The notes under the pieces: generated by a model
Told to the model about the DNA's origin: nothing
What the model saw: the letters and a program-made list of their open reading frames with translations, nothing else
Database searches by the model: none
Translations under genes and position numbers: made by a program
Shown here: in pieces, positions 6,393 through 12,637 of the stretch
Numbering within the stretch: position 1 is the stretch's first letter
Layout of the letters: the number at the start of each line of letters is the position of its first letter
NCBI GenBank assembly: GCA_964631745.1
Contig: CAZVWV010000097.1
Coordinates: forward strand, 1-15,053
DNA from: CAZVWV01 sp964631745
GTDB lineage: Bacteria > Bdellovibrionota_C > UBA2361 > JBGSMV01
Length of the DNA: 15,053 nucleotides
Reading direction: 5' to 3'

Positions 6393-6983
6393 CTAAAATA
6401 GATCTTCCGAATCAATACCATCATGCGAAGACGGCAAAATACTTATCTGCGTGTTTGCACCGCTATAAACAACCCTAACAGTCTGTTTTGACTGTCCAAG
6501 CACACCGCCCTGATTGAAGGGCATAATTCGATAAAGATAACTCTTGCCAGAGACTACGGAGCTATCAGTAAACGAAAAGGTAGTCGACTCCGCTTCCGGC
6601 TTTAAACGTCGAGCTGGCTTTTCCTGAGCGAGCAGTTCCTGCTTCTGTTTCTCTAGCTCTACTAAATGAGTATCTCCTACAGTCGCCACGACCGAGAAAT
6701 CTCCCGCTTTTTCAAGTTCGCTAGAATCACTTAAGGCCACTTCCTTACGAAGAACTTTATACCCATCGATTGTCTTTAAATCTTTTCCGCGCCGGTCATG
6801 GTCCGGCGACTGCCAGCTAAACTTCACCCCATCCGCCGCTGAGGTAACCTCGAGTTCTTTTATGCTGGCCGGAGCGAGATACTCAGGAGGAAGTGGCTTT
6901 CCATAACGGCCACATCCTTCTAAAACAAAGCTAGCGCAAAATAATATAGAAACGGAAAAAGCAGCCCGCCAAAACGAAGGCAT
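6393..6983 (-). CDS. Outer-membrane lipoprotein: LptM-like N-terminus with fibronectin III-like domain
   Basis: The 196-residue product (start ATG 6983) has a lipoprotein signal peptide ending in the lipobox LEGC, with the lipidated cysteine at residue 24. The segment straight after it, CGRYGKPLPPEYLAP, resembles the CGxKGPLxxP opening of LptM/YifL-type lipoproteins. Residues from about 40 to 180 look like a fibronectin type III beta-sandwich (SIKELEVTS, VKFSWQSP, IDGYKVLRK, YLYRIMPFNQGG), interrupted by a charged helical insert rich in E, K and Q. I prefer ATG 6983 because GAGG lies 6 bases upstream; ATG 6995 adds four residues but has no ribosome site. It heads the operon with dapA and dapB. 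In E. coli the related yifL also sits beside a dap gene (dapF). The lipoprotein nature is well supported; an LptM-like function is inference. Confidence 0.75.
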   Translation of the reverse strand: MPSFWRAAFSVSILFCASFVLEGCGRYGKPLPPEYLAPASIKELEVTSAADGVKFSWQSPDHDRRGKDLKTIDGYKVLRKEVALSDSSELEKAGDFSVVATVGDTHLVELEKQKQELLAQEKPARRLKPEAESTTFSFTDSSVVSGKSYLYRIMPFNQGGVLGQSKQTVRVVYSGANTQISILPSSHDGIDSEDLF

Positions 6984-7005
6984 ATTACACCTCATATGAG
7001 TTCAG

Positions 7006-7035
7006 TTTATACTACCCAAAGATACCCTATTTGAA
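7006..7035 (-). promoter_or_regulatory. Promoter candidate for the lipoprotein-dapA-dapB operon
   Basis: On the minus strand TTCAAA (7035-7030) and TATAAA (7011-7006) are separated by 18 bases. The -10 is good and the -35 weak. It shares its -35 region with the divergent promoter candidate at 7031-7061, so the two units may interfere or be controlled together. Confidence 0.3.
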
Positions 7036-7061
7036 CAACCGAAAGAATGTAGCACTATACT
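7031..7061 (+). promoter_or_regulatory. Promoter candidate giving a leaderless transcript
   Basis: TTGAAC (7031-7036) and TATACT (7056-7061) are separated by 19 bases, slightly long. The -10 box ends seven bases before the ATG at 7069, so transcription would start at or next to the start codon. No Shine-Dalgarno is present in this interval, which agrees with a leaderless mRNA. Confidence 0.4.
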
Positions 7062-7068
7062 AAACGCT

Positions 7069-7950
7069 ATGCGTATTTTACATCTTGGCGGGTTCTCTTT
7101 TACGGTCGAAGCGCAAGCTTCGGCCGAGCGCCGACTCGGGCACGAAGCTACCTGCTTTCCGGCATTCGACACGCCCGCCATTATGCGAGAGCGGGACTGG
7201 GAATCGCTGGCACAGATGGCCGATTCCTGCGCGGCCGATCTATATTTCTGGCATATCTTGAAGGCAGCGCCTCCAAAGGAAGTGATAGAGAAATTTCGAG
7301 TTCGGGCTCCTCAAGCATTCATACTCTACACAGAAAGCCCCTCCTCCCTCGATTTCATACAAGAGAAGGATGCCGTCTTCGCTAGCGCATCCCCTAAAAT
7401 TGCGCTTCCTAACTCCCGCTCAATCTCTGGCTGGCACATTCCCCCCCTGCTGCTTTCGAATATTCCTCGTCCAGAGCCCTACGAACCAAACTGGGGCGAG
7501 GTGCGAATTCTTTATGTTCCCTATCAAGATTCTACTGAAGAGATCAATTTCATACTCTCCACCATTGAAAAGATTCAAACCGATGGGCTACGCCTTTTGT
7601 TCGCTCTGATTAGGCCGGAAGACATCTCTAATCTAGACTTCTTAGAAGCGCGCCTGAAGGAATGCGATATCTTTCTAGAATCCCTTTCACTGCGCTATCC
7701 GGGTCCGCTATCTTATTTGGCGATGGCGTACGGCAAAACTGTCATGTCAGGGCTTAGCGCTGACGCCCGATCTTCGTTTGAAAAATTCGCCAAATCGCCC
7801 ATCATAGATGTTACCCAGATAAGTTTCGCGAGTGTGCTTTCTAATATTTTGCGAGAACCTAAATCTTTGCGTGACTTGGGTAAACGTTCAAGACAGTTCG
7901 CGGAGTCGTACTGCAACACCGTTCATATCCCCTGCTTAAAAGTCGAATAG
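7069..7950 (+). CDS. Glycosyltransferase-like protein (diverged GT-B fold)
   Basis: The 293-residue soluble protein opens with MRILHLGGFSF and RRLGHEATCFP at about residues 22-32, the usual first strand and helix of GT-B glycosyltransferases (families 1/4). The C-terminal part has a shortened version of the donor-side domain: CDIFLESLSLRYPGPLSYLAMAYGKTVM, where GT4 enzymes have the E-x-F/G-P-L-x-x-x-E-A-M-A-x-G motif, and a closing LRDLGKRSRQFAESYC that resembles the family's final helix. At 293 residues it is shorter than the usual 350-400 and the second acidic catalytic residue is not obvious, so activity is doubtful. No other polysaccharide gene is nearby. The start fits the family alignment and lies seven bases after a -10 box with no ribosome site. 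Its last 28 bases overlap the HDOD gene on the other strand. Confidence 0.55.
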   Translation: MRILHLGGFSFTVEAQASAERRLGHEATCFPAFDTPAIMRERDWESLAQMADSCAADLYFWHILKAAPPKEVIEKFRVRAPQAFILYTESPSSLDFIQEKDAVFASASPKIALPNSRSISGWHIPPLLLSNIPRPEPYEPNWGEVRILYVPYQDSTEEINFILSTIEKIQTDGLRLLFALIRPEDISNLDFLEARLKECDIFLESLSLRYPGPLSYLAMAYGKTVMSGLSADARSSFEKFAKSPIIDVTQISFASVLSNILREPKSLRDLGKRSRQFAESYCNTVHIPCLKVE

Positions 7951-8717
7951 ACCCAAAGCTTGGTGCTTTCCACCAGGTCCTTTCTCCCGATCTTTTCGAA
8001 AAGGACCACTTTCAGTAGTGACTGGAGGGCTTCGGGTGAGTCCTCCGCCGCCACTACTGAAGTGGCTAAGTTGAGTATGGCGGCCAGAGAGAGCTCGCTA
8101 TCCGACATACTTTGCGGGTCAAGTTGACAGGCGATTGCTTCAACGAGTAGAGGGGCGGCTTTCCAAGATTTTAGCAGAAGAGTTCCGGCACGCAGCGCTT
8201 GTTCGTTTGAAAAGATGGCGCGTCTGTCGCTATCCGGTTTTTTGTTGTTCAACGAAGCGGCGCATAAGGCATAAAGTCCGATTTCATGAAGATACCCCGC
8301 AAAGTATGCATGCGGGGCAGAGTCTTGAAGCTCCTTCTCGGCCACATTCTGCGACAAGATAGCCGCTTTCAGAGCGCGAGCGGACATGCTCGCCAAGCTA
8401 AACCCAAGCATGGGAGTATCTATCGCTAACAGTTTGATCTGCTTGTCGGCAACGATGCGGGGCAGATCGTCCTTCACAAAAGAAACTAGCTGGAAATGAT
8501 TGAGCGGAGTCGCGCCCTGTTCCAGGGCATGTTTATATAACCTGGCGCTGAGTCCGATGTCCCGTTTGACAATACTGGTGAGTCGGTGCGGGTCACGTTC
8601 ATCGCGACTAAGCAGATCGCTAAGCTCCTCAAGCAATTGTAGCTGCACCGGGAAACAAGTCAGAGAAAGGATGCGCGCCTCAAGTATTTCACTTAGATCG
8701 TTTGGAATTGTTGTCAT
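7923..8717 (-). CDS. HDOD domain protein
   Basis: This 264-residue soluble helical protein matches the HDOD fold. The N-terminal helices FPVQLQLLEELSDLLSRDE (22-40) and LTSIVKRDIGLSARLYKHA (46-64) fit the family pattern of LP-x-x-P and I-x-x-D-P-x-L-x-x-x-L. The central FAGYLHEIGLYAL (139-151) corresponds to its HDIG-like helix. The metal-binding HD pair is H144/E145 here, and the later HH pair is absent, as in many HDOD proteins, so hydrolase activity is unlikely. HDOD proteins are usually signalling or regulatory partners. It is divergent from the sigma-54 activator across a 148-base gap. ATG is preceded by AGAGGG about 9 bases upstream. The 3' end overlaps the glycosyltransferase-like gene by 28 bases. 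Confidence 0.75.
   Translation of the reverse strand: MTTIPNDLSEILEARILSLTCFPVQLQLLEELSDLLSRDERDPHRLTSIVKRDIGLSARLYKHALEQGATPLNHFQLVSFVKDDLPRIVADKQIKLLAIDTPMLGFSLASMSARALKAAILSQNVAEKELQDSAPHAYFAGYLHEIGLYALCAASLNNKKPDSDRRAIFSNEQALRAGTLLLKSWKAAPLLVEAIACQLDPQSMSDSELSLAAILNLATSVVAAEDSPEALQSLLKVVLFEKIGRKDLVESTKLWVYSTFKQGI
7976..8007 (+). repeat. Inverted repeat 26 bases past the glycosyltransferase-like stop
   Basis: GGTCCTTT (7976-7983) and AAAGGACC (8000-8007) are perfect inverted copies, and the right part overlaps a second perfect palindrome, cttttcgaaaag (7992-8003). The element lies within HDOD coding sequence on the other strand. In plus-strand RNA it would form an 8-bp stem shortly after the stop codon, but without a following U-run. 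It may limit read-through or may be chance within codons. Confidence 0.3.
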
Positions 8718-8865
8718 ACGTTCAAACCCTCTTTCCCCTATTAAGGCAAACCGTGGACCAGGCCAGCGGCGAAACTGCTTGCTTGTAAGTGGCTGTATTG
8801 ATTGCGACTTATCCTCTGCTTAAGGCCTGCCTGCGTCCGGTCGATGTAAACCTTACAAGGACACG

Positions 8866-10218
8866 ATGGAAGAACTTACAAACGAGAGAAGCTACGCGGT
8901 CTTGGGGGTCGGCACCTTCTTAGCTGAGCATCCAGAGATAGAGAAAAGCTTGCGAGGCACAGGTTATCAACTAAATTTGCAGTCGGATGGGGCCCATGCG
9001 ATCGGGGAGGTCGGCAAAGGGCAAAACTTGGCAGTTGCCATTCTTGATCTCGATCTAAAAGGTGGCAGCACCTACGAATACATGACTGCCATGCGGGAGA
9101 AATCGCCGGATACTCAGATGATCGTAGTTTCTAGGACTAAGGGATTCTATGAGGCTGTCGAGGTTAATAAACGCGGCGCTTTTTGGTTTTTGACCGAGCC
9201 CTATTCCACCGAAGAGATCATGTTCTTGGTTGCCAAAGCCTGTGTGGTTTTTGAGCTTAGTAGTCAGAACCGTTCCCTTAGGGCTAGCCTTGAGACTCCT
9301 TTGGTTGATCCACAGTTGGTCGGAAGATCCCCGGCCATGCGCGCTATTAATAAAAAGTTAGAGCGGCTTAGCGAGTTGGACTCCAACGTTCTAATACTGG
9401 GTGAGAGCGGAACCGGCAAAAGCACACTGGCTCAAACTATCCACCGCCACAGCCCGCGCGCCAAGGGGCCGTTCATATCTATTAGTTGCGCTTCCATTCC
9501 ACGAGATCTGCTTGAAGCTGAGCTTTTTGGATACGAGAAAGGGGCATTTACAGGAGCTTACAGCAGCCGCATGGGCAGCGTTGAAATTGCAGACAAGGGC
9601 ACCCTATTTCTGGATGAGGTTGGCGACCTACCATTGGAGTTACAACCTAAGCTCTTGACCTTTCTACAAGAGCGTAGCTTCAGGCGCCTGGGCTCAAAGG
9701 GCGTTAGGACAGTCGACATACGCATTATTGCGGCTACCAATAAAGATCTAAAAGAGATGAGTTTAAATAAAGAGTTCCGCGAAGACCTGTATTTTCGCCT
9801 GGATGTAGTTAGCTTGATAATGCCGCCTCTACGGGACCGCATAGACGACATAGAAGAAATCGCTCAAAAGTTCCTACGCGACTTCGCTAAAAGAAGCGGA
9901 AGGAAAATCTCTCTCTCTAAAGAAGCGCTGCAATCCTTGAAGCGATATCCCTGGCCTGGGAATATCCGGGAACTTGAGAACGCCCTGGAGCGCGCCTCTG
10001 TTTTTTCTGAGAGCGAGATTATTGAGGCTAAAGATTTACACTGCCAAGCCAGCGCGCAGCTTTCGGACAGTTTGGGAATTCTAAGAGAGGGCACCCTCGA
10101 ACAGATCGAAAAAGAGCTAATTCGGCAACGCCTGCAGGCTTTTGATGGCAACAAGGAAAAGGCCGCCAAGAGTTTGGGCGTTAGCTTAAAGACTATCTAC
10201 AATAAGCTAAAGGGTTGA
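8866..10218 (+). CDS. NtrC-family sigma-54 activator with degenerate receiver domain
   Basis: This 450-residue protein has three parts. Residues 8-125 form a receiver-like domain, 150-375 a sigma-54-interacting AAA+ domain, and 408-448 a Fis-type helix-turn-helix. The AAA+ part is intact: Walker A GESGTGKS (179-186), the sigma-54 loop GAFTGA (226-231), Walker B TLFLDE (246-251) and WPGNIREL (363-370). It should therefore drive open-complex formation by sigma-54 RNA polymerase. The receiver keeps D61 at the phosphorylation site and S89, but the N-terminal acidic pair is replaced (AVLGVG at 11-16) and the conserved lysine is glutamate (E111 in FLTEPYS). Normal phosphorylation is therefore doubtful. 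No kinase gene adjoins it. ATG is preceded by AAGGA four bases upstream. It is divergent from the HDOD gene and ends 9 bases from the rpoD stop. Confidence 0.92.
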   Translation: MEELTNERSYAVLGVGTFLAEHPEIEKSLRGTGYQLNLQSDGAHAIGEVGKGQNLAVAILDLDLKGGSTYEYMTAMREKSPDTQMIVVSRTKGFYEAVEVNKRGAFWFLTEPYSTEEIMFLVAKACVVFELSSQNRSLRASLETPLVDPQLVGRSPAMRAINKKLERLSELDSNVLILGESGTGKSTLAQTIHRHSPRAKGPFISISCASIPRDLLEAELFGYEKGAFTGAYSSRMGSVEIADKGTLFLDEVGDLPLELQPKLLTFLQERSFRRLGSKGVRTVDIRIIAATNKDLKEMSLNKEFREDLYFRLDVVSLIMPPLRDRIDDIEEIAQKFLRDFAKRSGRKISLSKEALQSLKRYPWPGNIRELENALERASVFSESEIIEAKDLHCQASAQLSDSLGILREGTLEQIEKELIRQRLQAFDGNKEKAAKSLGVSLKTIYNKLKG

Positions 10219-10227
10219 GGCCCTAGA

Positions 10228-12468
10228 TTACTCGTCAACGAAAGTCTTCAGACGTTTACTTCGGCTGGGATGCCGTAATTTGCGAAGAGCCTTTGCCTCA
10301 ATCTGGCGGATACGCTCACGCGTTACGTCGAAATTCTGTCCAACTTCTTCCAAAGTATGATCGCTTTTTTCGCCAATACCGAAACGCATACGCAGCACCT
10401 TTTCTTCGCGCGGGGTTAAGGTCGCCAAGACTTTACGGGTTTGCTCCTGCAAGTTCATGTTAACCACGGCGTTGGCCGGTGAAACCACACGTTTGTCTTC
10501 GATAAAGTCACCCAGATGGGAATCCTCTTCCTCACCGATCGGTGTCTCAAGTGAGATCGGTTCTTTGGCGATTTTAAGCACCTTACGCACTTTATCGATG
10601 GGGATCTCCATCTTCTCGGCGATCTCTTCAGGCGTGGGCTCGCGCCCCAAGTCCTGCACAAGTTGGCGCGAAGTTCTAACCAACTTATTAATGGTTTCGA
10701 TCATATGCACAGGGATACGAATGATGCGGGCCTGGTCGGCTATAGCTCTGGTAATGGCCTGCCTAATCCACCAAGTTGCATAGGTTGAGAACTTATAGCC
10801 GCGCTGATACTCGAATTTATCAACGGCTTTCATCAATCCAATATTCCCCTCTTGAATTAAATCCAAGAATTGTAAGCCTCGATTGGTGTATTTCTTGGCA
10901 ATCGAAACCACTAATCGAAGATTAGCCTCCACTAGTTCTCGCTTAGCTTCAGCCGCGCGCACCTCGCCGTCTCGCAAGACCTGCACCGAATGTTCAAACT
11001 CCAACGGAAGCATGAGCGAGCGTTTCTCGATTACGTCTAAACGATCTCGTATGGAACGCAACGATTCGCCCAAGGTTCGCGCCTGCGTGGCCTTTAACTT
11101 AAAGCGCCTGCAAACGCGCTTGAAGGCCAACTGGTCTGTCGACAAAAGCTCCCCAAGAGCCTCCATTAGCTCGTTAATGGTGCGCCCCTCAGACTTGTTC
11201 TCGAAAGATTTTAGTTCATGGCGAGCGGACATATAGCCTTCATACTCGGCCTTAATAATATCCGACATCTTGGCATATTGCTTGGAGTTCATATTCAACT
11301 CCACAATCTTGGCCCCGTTTTTTTCTATAATCTTTCGGTATTTGCGCTCCTTCTCTGCCAAATTCTTGGAGCCGGATTTTTTTGCGGTCTTAAGTTCAAA
11401 ATAAAGCTTCTCCGTGTCCTTTAGGGCCTTCTTGAAAGCATTAGATTTCTTCAGAAATTTCTTGCGAATCTCCTCTTCTTCGGCGGAAAGGCGCTCTTTC
11501 TTATCTTCTTCTTCCTCTACAGGCTCTTCTTCGTCATCGTAAGCGCGGCGGGGCTTCTCATCCTCTTCTTCTTCCTCCTCCTCTTGGCTCTCTTCAGCGT
11601 CATCATCGGAGAATAGATCTCGGGGCCGAATCTCTTCGTTCTTTACAAGATCAAAAAGCGAGACCACGTAATTAAACGAGAGGGGCTGACGCAAAGTCTG
11701 CTCACGAACAGATTTCAGGCCTGCCTCAATCTTTTTTGCAATTTCGACCTCGCCCTCCCGCGTCAATAGACTTACATTGCCCATCTCGCGCAGATACATA
11801 CGCACCGGATCGGAGCTCTTGGCGAAAGTACCGGTCTCAACCGGCTCGGAGGATTCCTCCAGATATTCCGAAGTCTCCACCTCTTCAAATCCGACCTGTG
11901 GAGTTTGATCAACTACATCGATATCGTGCTCTCCGAACAAGGAGATAACATCCTCGATGCGCTCTTCCGTATTTAATTCTGTAGATAGGGCCTCGTTCAG
12001 GTCTTCGATGGTTAGATAACCCTTCTCTTTGCCCAGATCTATAAGGCGATTAACCTCAGCTTCTGCATTCTTAGCATCTTTCGGGCCGTGCGGAACTTGC
12101 TGCTTGGCTTTCTCAATCTGCTGTTGTCGCACGCTCTTAAAGGCGCGAAAGCGCAAATTCTCTTTATCCGAAAAATTTGAATTCCCGGAAGTGCTAGTTG
12201 AAGAGGTGGCTCCATTAGCCGTGCGCACTACCGAGCGCAGACGCGGGGGGGCGACCGCCATGTTTTTTTCCATCTGTATCCGCCGCTCTTTTAACTTCTC
12301 GCGGATATCATTCTTAGACATGGCTTTCATTTTCACGCTAGAATCTGCACTCTTCGCTTTCACGGATTTTGCAGTCTTTGCGATGGCGCGCAGTCGCTTC
12401 ATTTTATTCCCCTTAGAGAGCGGAATTGATTTTTTAAGCGACAGTTTCTTTACACGCTTTTTAACCAC
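10228..12468 (-). CDS. rpoD: RNA polymerase primary sigma factor (sigma-70/RpoD)
   Basis: This is the housekeeping sigma factor that directs core RNA polymerase to -35/-10 promoters. In the 746-residue product, a region 1.1-like part lies at about 137-190 (RLIDLGKEKGYLTIEDLN). Region 1.2 is near 219-255 (SDPVRMYLREMG), followed by a long non-conserved region of about 260-500 with a strongly acidic stretch at 288-334. Regions 2.1-2.4 follow at about 510-585 (YKFSTYATWWIRQAITRAI), region 3 to about 665, and region 4 ends with TLEEVGQNFDVTRERIRQ (705-722). Upstream of region 1.1 is an unusual lysine-rich extension of about 130 residues. The GTG start at 12468 has GGAG six bases upstream; ATG at 12402 (M23) also has AAGGGG six bases upstream, so two starts are possible. 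It is the last gene of greA-dnaG-rpoD. Confidence 0.97.
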   Translation of the reverse strand: MVKKRVKKLSLKKSIPLSKGNKMKRLRAIAKTAKSVKAKSADSSVKMKAMSKNDIREKLKERRIQMEKNMAVAPPRLRSVVRTANGATSSTSTSGNSNFSDKENLRFRAFKSVRQQQIEKAKQQVPHGPKDAKNAEAEVNRLIDLGKEKGYLTIEDLNEALSTELNTEERIEDVISLFGEHDIDVVDQTPQVGFEEVETSEYLEESSEPVETGTFAKSSDPVRMYLREMGNVSLLTREGEVEIAKKIEAGLKSVREQTLRQPLSFNYVVSLFDLVKNEEIRPRDLFSDDDAEESQEEEEEEEDEKPRRAYDDEEEPVEEEEDKKERLSAEEEEIRKKFLKKSNAFKKALKDTEKLYFELKTAKKSGSKNLAEKERKYRKIIEKNGAKIVELNMNSKQYAKMSDIIKAEYEGYMSARHELKSFENKSEGRTINELMEALGELLSTDQLAFKRVCRRFKLKATQARTLGESLRSIRDRLDVIEKRSLMLPLEFEHSVQVLRDGEVRAAEAKRELVEANLRLVVSIAKKYTNRGLQFLDLIQEGNIGLMKAVDKFEYQRGYKFSTYATWWIRQAITRAIADQARIIRIPVHMIETINKLVRTSRQLVQDLGREPTPEEIAEKMEIPIDKVRKVLKIAKEPISLETPIGEEEDSHLGDFIEDKRVVSPANAVVNMNLQEQTRKVLATLTPREEKVLRMRFGIGEKSDHTLEEVGQNFDVTRERIRQIEAKALRKLRHPSRSKRLKTFVDE

Positions 12469-12516
12469 TCATTGCTCCAAAAAACACAAATCTCCAAACA
12501 TCAGATGGCGGGCGGT

Positions 12517-12545
12517 AGTGTAGCTAAAAGGGCGCAATCGGTCCA
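12517..12545 (-). promoter_or_regulatory. Internal promoter candidate for rpoD
   Basis: In the 169-base dnaG-rpoD gap, minus-strand TGGACC (12545-12540) and TACACT (12522-12517) are 17 bases apart. The -10 is fair and the -35 poor. A perfect TTGACA lies at 12555-12550, but it is 27 bases from this -10 and no good -10 sits at 16-18 bases, so it may belong to another sigma class or be chance. A short stem (AGCG/CGCT) before a T-run also lies at about 12556-12575 and is too weak to call a terminator. Confidence 0.3.
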
Positions 12546-12637
12546 TCCATGTCAAGAAAAAAGCGCTGTTTTCGCTAAATATTGTTGTGAGCCACCCAAT
12601 GCCCGTCGGTAACCGGTAGCTCAACTCACACAGGTGG

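Noticed and set aside
6984..6995. ATG four codons upstream in the lipoprotein gene
   Set aside because: No Shine-Dalgarno precedes it; the GAGG that would serve ATG 6983 lies inside this extension.
8790..8805. Possible sigma-54 (-24/-12) promoter between the HDOD gene and the NtrC-family activator
   Set aside because: TGGCTG...ATTGC resembles the consensus, but the spacing between the GG and GC elements is one base too long, which normally abolishes function.
10200..10230. Bidirectional terminator at the activator/rpoD junction
   Set aside because: AGGG/CCCT gives only four pairs and no T-run on either side.
12029..12523. Plus-strand open frame opposite the rpoD 5' end
   Set aside because: It is a mirror of the lysine-rich rpoD codons and has no family features.
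12550..12580. Intrinsic terminator or heat-shock promoter between dnaG and rpoD
   Set aside because: The stem is only four base pairs, and the perfect TTGACA has no suitable -10 partner at normal spacing; a heat-shock-type match is too loose.
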